From NCBI GenBank assembly GCA_007618135.1, contig PHFX01000002.1:1-64000 (forward strand): 64,000 nt of DNA. The letters are read 5' to 3'. The position numbers and the translations under genes are program-made. Under the pieces are notes generated by a model. It saw only the letters and a list, made by a program, of their open reading frames with translations. It did no database searches and had not been told where the DNA came from. Position 1 is the first letter of the stretch; each line of letters opens with the position of its first letter. Below are positions 9,374 to 17,152 of the stretch, piece by piece. The DNA comes from Candidatus Brocadia sp. WS118. GTDB lineage: Bacteria > Planctomycetota > Brocadiia > Brocadiales > Brocadiaceae.

Positions 9374-9886
9374 TTATACGGGGACTTTGGCGCCTTTGTA
9401 GAGCCGTTCGAATTCTTTTAACTGATGAGATATCGCCAACCGATTTGACGGGCTCATCTTGTCAATAAAAAGCTCTCCGTTGAGATGGTCCAACTCGTGC
9501 TGCCATGCACGCGCGGCTAACCCTTCAGCCTCTATCTCTATTTTTTGGCCTTTCAGGGTATAAGCATGTGCCTTAATCCGTTGTGCCCTGATAATCTTGC
9601 TGGTAATGCCGGGAAAACTTAAACAACCCTCTTCCTTATTCAGATCGCCCTGCTCTTCAACAATGACCGGGTTAATAAATACCTTTTCACCACAACTGGT
9701 TCCATCAACGTCAATAATAAAGAGGCGGACAGGCCACCCTGCCTGCGGCGCTGCAAGCCCAACACCCTGAGCTTGATGCATTAGTTCCATCATTTCTTCT
9801 GCTTTCTTGCATACTTCTCTATTAATTTCCGTGAGTGGTTTCGTCTTTTGACGAAGCACAGGGTCAGGATAAAAGACAATATTCAT
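9374..9886 (-). CDS. def: Peptide deformylase
   Basis: This 170-residue protein shows the three deformylase motifs: GVGLAAPQAG, EEGCLSFPG and HELDHLNG (the metal-binding HExDH). It removes the N-formyl group from new proteins, using a bound Fe2+ or similar metal. The start ATG gives MNIVFYPDP, normal for the family. It is the first gene of the def-fmt-DUF116-rsmB group and is divergent from rpsT. Confidence 0.95.
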   Translation of the reverse strand: MNIVFYPDPVLRQKTKPLTEINREVCKKAEEMMELMHQAQGVGLAAPQAGWPVRLFIIDVDGTSCGEKVFINPVIVEEQGDLNKEEGCLSFPGITSKIIRAQRIKAHAYTLKGQKIEIEAEGLAARAWQHELDHLNGELFIDKMSPSNRLAISHQLKEFERLYKGAKVPV

Positions 9887-10022
9887 GGGTATAATTTTTC
9901 ATGCAGAAATTAGCTTTACAAACTTTTTGGACAGCCCCAATAAGCAACCCTGAAGAGTTGCCCTACAAAAAAGCAAATATACTAAAAAACTTTAAAGAAT
10001 GCAAGTTTCTTTCGTTTTCCTG

Positions 10023-10051
10023 TTGACTTTGAATCATAAATTACATAAATT
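10023..10051 (+). promoter_or_regulatory. Candidate sigma-70 promoter for rpsT
   Basis: TTGACT (10023-10028) and TAAATT (10046-10051) are separated by 17 bp in an AT-rich stretch, about 70 bp before the rpsT start. Confidence 0.45.
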
Positions 10052-10120
10052 ATAAAACTTTAGTTTGTACATTTATACCGGTTATTGTATTTATCAACGC
10101 TAGTTAAAGGAGTGCATACT

Positions 10121-10405
10121 ATGCCCATCATGAAGTCAGCCAAAAAAAGGCTCAGGCAGAATATAAAACATAATTTAAGAAACAAGGCCTATCGCTCTGC
10201 GCTGAAAACACAGATAAAGGATTTTTTAAGCGTCGTAAAAACGGGAAAGGTTCAGGCGGCTGAAGAGGAACTCCGGCTCACGGTGAAAAAAATAGATAAA
10301 GCTGCCGCTAAGGGAATTATACCCAAAAAGACTGCAAGCAGAAAAAAATCACGTCTCACAACGAAGCTGAATCAGACAAAGGCCGCAGCTCAACAAAAAA
10401 GCTAA
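10121..10405 (+). CDS. rpsT: 30S ribosomal protein S20
   Basis: The frame opens at 10085, but ATG at 10121 follows AAAGGAGTGCATACT and gives the proper S20 start MPIMKSAKKRLRQN. The 94-residue product is very basic (HNLRNKAYRS, TASRKKSRLTTK), as expected for S20, which binds 16S rRNA helices. The stop codon directly abuts the stop of the convergent deacetylase gene at 10406, so no space is left for separate terminators. Confidence 0.95.
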   Translation: MPIMKSAKKRLRQNIKHNLRNKAYRSALKTQIKDFLSVVKTGKVQAAEEELRLTVKKIDKAAAKGIIPKKTASRKKSRLTTKLNQTKAAAQQKS

Positions 10406-11341
10406 TTATTTCCGAAGTAATGCCTTGAGGTGGGTTTCTATGCAGAGCGGAAGCGCTGACAGATGGTAGCCACCCTCAAGGCATGATACGACCCTGCCAT
10501 GACAATGTTTCTCTGCAGATTTCACAACAATTTCCGTTAGCGTCCTGAAATCTTCAATTTCCAGGTTTAACCCGCCGATAGGGTCATGTTTATAAGCATC
10601 AAAACCTGCTGAAATAAGAATAAATTCCGGTACAAAATGAGCTGTGCTCTGGTCCATGACATCCGCAAATAGTTCCAGATAACTTTTTGACAGCGTATCT
10701 GCCGGCAGGGGTACATTGACGGTAAATCCCTTGCCTTTCTCCTGCCCGGTGTCTTCCTTCCTGCCGGAACCCGGATAAAACGGGTAACGGTGCAGGGAGC
10801 AATAGAATACCGTTGGATCAGGGTAAAACGCATCCTGCGTGCCGTTGCCGTGATGCACATCCCAGTCAATAACAAACACCTTTTCCAGCCGGTATTGGGA
10901 CTGGAGGTATTTTGCGGCAATGGCGATATTATTAAAGAGACAGAATCCCATGCCGCGGGCGGGTGTGGCGTGGTGGCCCGGCGGACGTACGAGGCAAAAG
11001 GCATTTTTCTCTTCGCCCTTCATGATCAAATCTATTGCCGTTAGTGGCGCCCCTGCTGCATAAAGAGCGGCCTGGTATGATGCGGCAGAAACCACGGTAT
11101 CGGCATCCAGATATCCACCGCCGGTATCCGAGATTTTTTTGATCGCCTCAATATAGGCTTGCGGGTGAACGAGGCCAATTTCTTCCACAGATGCCGCACG
11201 TGGTTTCTCTACCCGCAATTGCTTCCACAGGTTGCTTTGCCTGAGATGTGTTATCGTATTCTCAATCCTTTTGGCACTTTCAGGATGGCCATAGCCCGTA
11301 TCGTGTTGCAGGAAAATATCGTCATAGATCAGCAATGTCAT
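10406..11341 (-). CDS. Histone deacetylase family protein (acetoin-utilisation / HDAC-like)
   Basis: ATG at 11341 (MTLLIYDD) is preferred because AAAAGG lies just upstream; the open frame runs back to 11431, but that part includes a palindromic repeat. The 311-residue protein has the arginase/deacetylase signature: GHPESAKRI, RPPGHHATPARGMGFC (active-site His pair), DWDVHHGNGTQDAF (Zn ligands) and LEGGYHLSAL. Family members hydrolyse acetyl-lysine, acetylpolyamines or related amides. The substrate here is not known. It is convergent with rpsT. Confidence 0.9.
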   Translation of the reverse strand: MTLLIYDDIFLQHDTGYGHPESAKRIENTITHLRQSNLWKQLRVEKPRAASVEEIGLVHPQAYIEAIKKISDTGGGYLDADTVVSAASYQAALYAAGAPLTAIDLIMKGEEKNAFCLVRPPGHHATPARGMGFCLFNNIAIAAKYLQSQYRLEKVFVIDWDVHHGNGTQDAFYPDPTVFYCSLHRYPFYPGSGRKEDTGQEKGKGFTVNVPLPADTLSKSYLELFADVMDQSTAHFVPEFILISAGFDAYKHDPIGGLNLEIEDFRTLTEIVVKSAEKHCHGRVVSCLEGGYHLSALPLCIETHLKALLRK

Positions 11342-11386
11342 ACCTTTTAAACCGTAGTCCGATTCCTCGCGCATAATGTTCAAAGA

Positions 11387-11450
11387 TAGGGACACGGTGC
11401 ACCGTGTCCCTACGGTATGGATAAATGACACATGAATACCGCAAAAAATA
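11387..11450. repeat. Palindrome copy A fused to a HEPN-gene fragment
   Basis: A perfect 26-bp palindrome (TAGGGACACGGTG and its complement) lies at 11387-11412. The bases to 11450, read on the minus strand, encode FFAVFMCHLSIP in one frame, which matches the intact HEPN protein's YFYAVFMCHLSI. Copy C at 12828 has the same arrangement. Confidence 0.8.
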
Positions 11451-11546
11451 CCGTTACTTGTTAAATAGTATTATCTTTACCATCTGCGAAATCTGTGTAA
11501 TATGTGGTCTCAAATGTTTTTTATACGCGTCTGAGGCAATGCCCTG

Positions 11547-11864
11547 CTAGCCATAGATTACCTCACCTTCTTTAACATAATCCACAACCGGTGATTCTTT
11601 TTTTTCCCATTCTTCCGAGGTCATAGCGACGGCTTCTATTGGCTCGAAGACCTCATAAATGGCATCAGAGAGGATGTCTATTCTCTCCCAATAATCCTTA
11701 CCTGAAAAGTCCCCGGATATAACAACCACATCAATATCGCTTCCTTCCTTGTATGTACCCGTGGCATAAGAACCAAACAGTATCATTTTGGTTATTCTTA
11801 TGTTTTTGGATTCTAAGGCTTTTCTAAAACGGGACAAAATTTCTAAAACTGCGTTTTTATCCAT
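11547..11864 (-). CDS. MNT-type nucleotidyltransferase, antitoxin partner of a HEPN toxin
   Basis: The 105-residue protein carries the minimal nucleotidyltransferase signature GSYATGTYKEGSDIDVVV at residues 31-48 (GS, then DxD with Asp43 and Asp45). In HEPN/MNT toxin-antitoxin systems such a protein modifies the HEPN RNase with nucleotides and neutralises it. It overlaps the end of the HEPN gene by 22 bp, so the pair is translationally coupled. A role as a general aminoglycoside-type nucleotidyltransferase is unlikely at this length. Confidence 0.85.
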   Translation of the reverse strand: MDKNAVLEILSRFRKALESKNIRITKMILFGSYATGTYKEGSDIDVVVISGDFSGKDYWERIDILSDAIYEVFEPIEAVAMTSEEWEKKESPVVDYVKEGEVIYG

Positions 11865-12223
11865 TCCAGCGCCTCCTTGCTCCTCAATAGTATATTTCCT
11901 ACAACAGACTGTGTAAAATCCTTTTGTAGCGTGTCCAATTCCTCAGGGTATCTTGTAACGATACTGGCTTCGTTAAGTTTTATGAGAAATTTTCCAACAG
12001 GTTTTAAAGGTTTGATACCGATCTTATTGAGCAAGTAAACAAGATTATGAACCTTTGGTGGTATTTCTTTCAATCGTTCCAGGTAAAGTCCTTTTAGGGC
12101 CTTTTCAATGGACAGATGACACATAAAGACTGCGTAAAAATATCTTTTGTTGTCGAACATAATTTCGGCTGTTTTCATATCATAATCAGCCTGTTTCAGC
12201 CATTCTTGGGGAGTTTTGCCCAT
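11843..12223 (-). CDS. HEPN domain protein (putative RNase toxin of an MNT/HEPN pair)
   Basis: ATG at 12223 gives MGKTPQEWLKQADYDMKTAE, a classic HEPN start; the open frame continues upstream to 12268 but would overlap the RAYT gene. Downstream motifs are YFYAVFMCHLSIEKALKGL and PPKVHNLVYLLNKIG. HEPN proteins are all-helical and often are RNases, but a clear RxxxxH motif is not obvious here. The gene starts 13 bp after the RAYT stop on the same strand. A truncated second copy lies at 12856-12973. Confidence 0.85.
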   Translation of the reverse strand: MGKTPQEWLKQADYDMKTAEIMFDNKRYFYAVFMCHLSIEKALKGLYLERLKEIPPKVHNLVYLLNKIGIKPLKPVGKFLIKLNEASIVTRYPEELDTLQKDFTQSVVGNILLRSKEALEWIKTQF

Positions 12224-12236
12224 TGTCTTTTCACTA

Positions 12237-12785
12237 TTATTCTTTGTTATTTGGATTTTCCCTATCAAGTTCCCACTGTAAGGGATTGTTGATAATGTAT
12301 TCCCTGATTTGGTTCAAATTTTTTTCATTACGGATTATATGTTCATAAAATCGAGATTGCCATACTGCTTTGCCATAGGACTTTCGTATTTCATTAATCC
12401 GTTTTTTTGTTACCGCCTTGAACGATCGAATTATCGTTGAGATGGAATTGGACGTCGGTCTGCCGAATTGTTCAAATGTAGGGACACGGTGCACCGTGTC
12501 CCTACCATTATCCTGAATAATGATTATTCCATGCACATGATTCGGCATCACAATGTATTTATCTATGATAATATTCGACCGTATTTCTGCCGTTTTTACC
12601 CATTCGTTTTCAACAATCATACCATATTCATTCGATCTCATTTCACCATGTATTACATCGCCTAAAATACATTCTTTGTTATGTGTGCATATCGTTATAA
12701 AATATGCGACTGCCTTTGAATAATCATATTCCTTTAATCGGATTGACCTTCGATGGTGTTTGTCTGGATCATATGTCATTTTCAT
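12237..12785 (-). CDS. REP-associated tyrosine transposase (RAYT, Y1_Tnp family)
   Basis: This 182-residue protein has the HUH signature MPNHVHGIIII (His83 and His85) and the catalytic Tyr in REYIINNP (about Tyr163), with YFITICTHN near the N-terminus. RAYTs nick and join single-stranded palindromic REP DNA. A perfect 28-bp palindrome lies inside this gene, encoding residues 94-103, and related palindromes flank the region on both sides. The gene looks intact. It is located between two HEPN copies, so it probably arrived or rearranged there. Confidence 0.88.
   Translation of the reverse strand: MKMTYDPDKHHRRSIRLKEYDYSKAVAYFITICTHNKECILGDVIHGEMRSNEYGMIVENEWVKTAEIRSNIIIDKYIVMPNHVHGIIIIQDNGRDTVHRVPTFEQFGRPTSNSISTIIRSFKAVTKKRINEIRKSYGKAVWQSRFYEHIIRNEKNLNQIREYIINNPLQWELDRENPNNKE
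12478..12505. repeat. Palindrome copy B, inside the RAYT coding region
   Basis: A perfect 28-bp palindrome, GTAGGGACACGGTG plus its complement, is read in frame as GRDTVHRVPT by the transposase gene. Its core is identical to copy A. Confidence 0.9.
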
Positions 12786-12827
12786 TTCCGATTATACCGT
12801 TATACAGATATGCCGATGTATGTCGTT

Positions 12828-12855
12828 GTAGGGACACGGAGCACTGTGTCCCTAC
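12828..12855. repeat. Palindrome copy C, joined to the truncated HEPN copy
   Basis: A 28-bp near-palindrome, GTAGGGACACGGAG/CACTGTGTCCCTAC, lies 42 bp beyond the RAYT start. It adjoins HEPN-derived sequence at 12856. Confidence 0.85.
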
Positions 12856-12973
12856 GATATGAATAAATGACACATGAATACAGCATAAAAATATCTTTTT
12901 TTTCGAACATAATTCAGGCTGTTTTCATATCATAATCAGCTTGTTTCAACCGTTCCTGAGGACTTTTGCTCAT
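12856..12973 (-). pseudogene. Truncated HEPN gene copy
   Basis: From ATG at 12973 the product MSKSPQERLKQADYDMKTA matches the intact HEPN start and then meets a TGA caused by a small change at 12914-12916. Beyond it the bases still align with the intact gene through the codons for RYFYAVFMCHL, up to palindrome copy C. The rest of the gene is missing. The upstream frame to 13147 is open but unlike known families. Confidence 0.8.
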
Positions 12974-13294
12974 AATTCTTTCTTCTTTTGTAGTTAATTG
13001 GTAACTATTCATCGTATTTTCACTCTCAGCCGCTCCGTTTTTGTTTTCCCCAATGGGTGATTCCTGTATCAATAGCCTGAATTCATCTGCTGCGGCCAGT
13101 ATACCACAGGCTTTTTCACCCATTTCTTCCGCTCTATACCGCATCACACATGCATGGAATTCTCTGGCTGAACAAACACCACACCTCTCTTTACAAAGGC
13201 TTCCAGGAGACTACGATGGACTCATCTACAGCCCCCATATTGCCTGCCATAACGACTGTTTGTTTTCTCTCTTATTACGTGTCAGGTAAATTTT

Positions 13295-13372
13295 AAATTA
13301 GGCCTTCGGCGACTTCCCCCCCCTGTTTCCCCCCGTTTACGGGGGGATTATGGGGGGTAATTGAAATTCCTG
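13295..13372. repeat. Interspersed C/G-run repeat, copy 1
   Basis: A 78-bp element with CCCCCC-GTTTAC-GGGGGG and flanks AGGCCTTCGGCGA and GGGTAATTGAAATTCC recurs inverted at 26819-26895. The rest of 13148-13581, a stretch without a convincing gene, shows nothing else I can support beyond AT-rich DNA that follows the downstream cassette. Confidence 0.8.
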
Positions 13373-13581
13373 AATATTAAAATATATTCGCTGAATAGTT
13401 ACGTTAATTAAGTCTCTTTATTTGCTGTTTTTTGCACCAAATCACTTATTTTTAATGCTGGTTAATCAAAAAAAAATATTAAGCACAATTTTGCCATTAA
13501 AAGCAACTGTTGCTTGTCAGCGGAATGACGAGGGTAAATTTTTGACAAGTGCACATTGTATTGTATGTTAGACTACCGTTT

Positions 13582-14556
13582 TTATTGAATGTTTAAATCA
13601 TATGAATCAATAATATTGGCTGATTTGGTGTTAAAAGCAATAATAACTATTTTGTTGCAACCGTAAGAGTAATGTTCAGTATATTCCTCAGCTCTTGAAA
13701 ATGTAATAAATACATTTTTATGTCGATTGGCAAAATAAAAAAGAGGTATCGCAGAAAGTTTCGTTCCTAATGAACTTACAATTATATTGTATTTATCACC
13801 AGCTTCTTTATATATTTCTTCTAAAGTATTAGTGGCTTCTTTAATACTTACAAAAGAAATTTCTCTCTTGTTTACATTCGGTCTAGAAAGAAGCAATTCA
13901 TTTTCTTTTTCAGAAATATTTTTCCATTTTTGGTTTGATGAAGAAGGTACTCCTATAAGAGCTACAGTTTTATGTGGGTCAAATGTCTCCCATATTGCAT
14001 AGGCTCTATGTCCTTCAAATCCCAAAATTTCAATAAGTAGTTTTTGCTTCTTTGGATCGTAATCATCTCCAAAAAATGGTAATGTTCTAACATCTTTAAC
14101 ACCCAAAGAAATCGGAAGTTCATAATCAATAGGTTCTATATAAAATAGGTAACCAGAAGCATTAGATTCAACTAATTCTTTTAAGAGCATGAATAAAGTT
14201 GACTTCGGGAATGAAGTTATATCTACAATTGTTTTAAATTTTTGCAGATCTATTTTAAATTTTTCTATTCTTTCTCTTATATACTGCCTTACCTCTACTG
14301 GATGTTTTACAGAGATATTAACTATATCATAGTTTTTAGATATCTCTGCAAGTCTATCATCAATAAACGCCTTATTTTGTTTCCAATGAAGTGTGTTGCC
14401 TAAAAAAGATGATGGGAATCCAATAGAAAAAGCATAATCAATGGATGCTTTTCCTTTTATTGCAGAAAGCACCCCAATAGTTCTTTCTTCAAAACCGTAT
14501 CCGCTAAAGTATACAATCGGGCTATCAACGTTAAAATATTTATGTATATTATTCAT
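13582..14556 (-). CDS. GFEER-motif protein of a putative defence cassette (unknown family)
   Basis: ATG at 14556 overlaps the ATPase stop (CATGAATAA) by 8 bp and has GAGGTG five bases upstream, so it is chosen over the longer open frame. The 324-residue product has FSGYGFEERTIG (residues 18-28), IVDITSFPKSTLF (110-122) and VSSLGTKLSAIPLFYFA (260-276). The alternation of hydrophobic strands with DIT and SLGTK turns suggests two Rossmann-like halves. The SLGTK loop recalls the GTK loop of CARF sensors, but that is only a resemblance. I do not recognise the family. It is the last gene of the MTase-ATPase cassette and is AT-rich like its partners. Confidence 0.75.
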   Translation of the reverse strand: MNNIHKYFNVDSPIVYFSGYGFEERTIGVLSAIKGKASIDYAFSIGFPSSFLGNTLHWKQNKAFIDDRLAEISKNYDIVNISVKHPVEVRQYIRERIEKFKIDLQKFKTIVDITSFPKSTLFMLLKELVESNASGYLFYIEPIDYELPISLGVKDVRTLPFFGDDYDPKKQKLLIEILGFEGHRAYAIWETFDPHKTVALIGVPSSSNQKWKNISEKENELLLSRPNVNKREISFVSIKEATNTLEEIYKEAGDKYNIIVSSLGTKLSAIPLFYFANRHKNVFITFSRAEEYTEHYSYGCNKIVIIAFNTKSANIIDSYDLNIQ

Positions 14557-17152
14557 GGAACACCTCTGGTACTCGTTTTCTAATTTCATCAAATAGCCTG
14601 GAATCAGTATATTCAAAATGACAGTGTCCCTGCATATCTGTAAATATCTTTTTGTTATATGCAGTATTGTATCCATGCAAAATTATTTTTCTAAAACCAA
14701 CAGCAAGCCCAAAGATAAATACCCTTTGTAAATAGTCAAGGTCTTTAGGAGAAAATCTTCCTTCAAATGAATCATATTGGCTTGGCAACTTAGTTGTATC
14801 AATAAAACAATACTGTGCTTTTTTCAAATCGTTAATTAAATTTCTAAACCAATTGCCCGTGAAATATTCTGTGGTAGAAATAACTTGGTACCCCAGGTCT
14901 TTCTCCAAAATATTCGTAACCCCGCCAGTTAATGTTTTTTCATAGTAGTTTGATTTCCGAGGCATTGTTAGCAATACAGTTTTCTTTGCAAGTGAAGTAT
15001 TAACGTCTTTTATTATTTCAGCATTCCACGGTTTATTACCAGAATTTATAATAGGTAATATTTTATCTTTACACAGTTTTTCGATTTCATCTTCTATAAC
15101 CTGATAAGGTATGTATTCTTTTCCTAACATAGCTTCAATTTGCTGAACCGGGAACTCAGTGTTAACAATACTAAAAGCATGCTTTTCTCTAGATAGAGCA
15201 AGAGCAAGTTCAAAAACTACATTCTCGTTGAGATCGGTCAATTCATATATACCAAAATTGGTTTTATGAATCATTTCGCAGATTTTACAGGTTAAATCCC
15301 CTTTTGGCGGGCGTTCGATTGCGACTTCAAATTTTTTTAATTGTTTTCCAAATATATCCCTAGCCAAAGATGTCCAATCGTGCTTTATTGGTGAAGCATA
15401 GAAACAACCGTCTCCTTTAAAGTCTAGATCTATCCTATCACAGTTACCAGATATTACTGGACAGTATTTATTAATAAAACTTTTTTGTATTTGAGGTTTG
15501 TGATAAGAAGTATCCATCGGTGAATTACAACCAAGAATTTCGTTTATTTTTTTTGCTTCAATATCTATTATCCAACGGTCGCGATAGGGAATTCTTAGAA
15601 CAGGGGTTAATAATCTGTTAAGGATAAGTGATTTTATGGATATTACTCCCCTTCTTGTTGTTCTATGAGCCAATTGGTATGTATGAAAAATATTATTAGT
15701 TACTGCTCGCGTGAGTATATCTTGCGCTTCTGTATTAATATTTTCGTAGTTTTTTATTTGAAATTGAATATGTTCTTTAGAAACTTCATTGTTTAGAAGT
15801 TTTTGTCTTGCTTCATGTCCAACATAATAAACTAGCTTCAACATAAGCAATCCTTTTTCTCTACTTTCGATTGCATCCAAAAATAATGAAGATTCATTAT
15901 TTATAACGTTTGTCTGAATATCAATCGGTATAGGCAAGATGGACTTGCTTAATCCTTCTGTGTTTTTCTGTCTTAACCATTCATCTAAAATTTTCTTAGC
16001 TAATATTAAAAAAGTTCTAATCACGCCCGAACTCATGTGAATTAATGTGCCGAATCCTGCATATTCTGGTCGGACATGACCTTTCCCTACCACTCCTTTT
16101 AATTTTGATAAAAAATCATCTATAGAATCATTACTTTCTTGAAATAAATCATCAGCCTTTATGTTATAGTCTCTCAGGCGATTGTTAACTATATCTTTAA
16201 CAAGTTTATAATAATCACTTTTTTCGCCTAAATCGGGGTACTCTATTGATTCGATAGTGAACTCATCACCTCGAGCCATTAATTCGAATCCACTATCGTC
16301 CTTAAATACCATCCCTCCCGGCAATGTTGCTATTTTAAAGGCAAGAGGTTCGTTCCTTACCCGAATTAACTCCAAAAGAATTTTTTGTTGTTCATCTGCT
16401 AAATTAGGATAGAAAAAATCGTCCAATAATATATAAAATCTTGCATTTTTGAATCTTGGAATTTTCTTCAGAACATTTCCAATTTCAATAACCGCGGACA
16501 GGTCAAATCGATTATGTGCTATGGAATAAGCTAAATTAAGCACCGATTTGTGCATTAATAGTGAAAAATCTTTGCGTTTCTCTTTTAATATAGCATTTAA
16601 TGAAGTAAAAGCGGCAGTCAGTTTAATTGTTCGAATATCTATTTGACATATTTCACAAATTTCTTTAAATAGTCCATCATACAATTGTGATGGATTATCG
16701 AAGTCTAAACCTACTTTGGGTCCGTAATTTATAATTGTATTTAGCATTTCTTCGATTATAAAAAGTGCAAAGTAGTGACCCATGCACTGTTTCCAAAAGC
16801 GTTTTACCAGTTTCTCATCATTACGTTTCATTTGATAATCGAAAATATTTTCACGAAATATCTTAAACTCATAACGTTCACAATTTATTAATATCCCAAC
16901 AAAATCCAAGTGATGTGTAAGTGGGTCTTTGCCTTCTTTCTTTAGAATTTCTATATGTACTGGCAGGTACAACGATTTTAATAGCATAGTCTTGCCGGAG
17001 CCACGTGTCCCAACGAGAATGACATTTCCTCTTCTTGCAAGATTTGAATAATAAGAAGCCTTTGGATCACTAAAATAATCAGCAATAATTTTGTAGTTAG
17101 TGTTAAAATCTTCTGTTCTTATATGGTCGAATGGATTACTTGTTGGTTCCAT
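14549..17152 (-). CDS. AAA/ORC-like ATPase with two C-terminal NDT/TIR-like domains
   Basis: This 867-residue protein starts with an ATPase: Walker A GTRGSGKT (48-55) and Walker B ILLDDFFY (241-248). A long helical middle follows (about 300-560). Residues 580-690 resemble nucleoside 2-deoxyribosyltransferase or TIR-like domains: FYASP (584-588) and ENVVFELALAL (643-653, compare NVxYELG). Residues 720-867 look like a second copy: TVLLTMP (725-731), CFIDTT (782-787) and FIFGLAVGF (812-820). Such domains degrade NAD or nucleotides in several immune systems. It overlaps the MTase gene by 17 bp and the next gene by 8 bp. No signal peptide or membrane segment was seen. Confidence 0.8.
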   Translation of the reverse strand: MEPTSNPFDHIRTEDFNTNYKIIADYFSDPKASYYSNLARRGNVILVGTRGSGKTMLLKSLYLPVHIEILKKEGKDPLTHHLDFVGILINCERYEFKIFRENIFDYQMKRNDEKLVKRFWKQCMGHYFALFIIEEMLNTIINYGPKVGLDFDNPSQLYDGLFKEICEICQIDIRTIKLTAAFTSLNAILKEKRKDFSLLMHKSVLNLAYSIAHNRFDLSAVIEIGNVLKKIPRFKNARFYILLDDFFYPNLADEQQKILLELIRVRNEPLAFKIATLPGGMVFKDDSGFELMARGDEFTIESIEYPDLGEKSDYYKLVKDIVNNRLRDYNIKADDLFQESNDSIDDFLSKLKGVVGKGHVRPEYAGFGTLIHMSSGVIRTFLILAKKILDEWLRQKNTEGLSKSILPIPIDIQTNVINNESSLFLDAIESREKGLLMLKLVYYVGHEARQKLLNNEVSKEHIQFQIKNYENINTEAQDILTRAVTNNIFHTYQLAHRTTRRGVISIKSLILNRLLTPVLRIPYRDRWIIDIEAKKINEILGCNSPMDTSYHKPQIQKSFINKYCPVISGNCDRIDLDFKGDGCFYASPIKHDWTSLARDIFGKQLKKFEVAIERPPKGDLTCKICEMIHKTNFGIYELTDLNENVVFELALALSREKHAFSIVNTEFPVQQIEAMLGKEYIPYQVIEDEIEKLCKDKILPIINSGNKPWNAEIIKDVNTSLAKKTVLLTMPRKSNYYEKTLTGGVTNILEKDLGYQVISTTEYFTGNWFRNLINDLKKAQYCFIDTTKLPSQYDSFEGRFSPKDLDYLQRVFIFGLAVGFRKIILHGYNTAYNKKIFTDMQGHCHFEYTDSRLFDEIRKRVPEVFHE

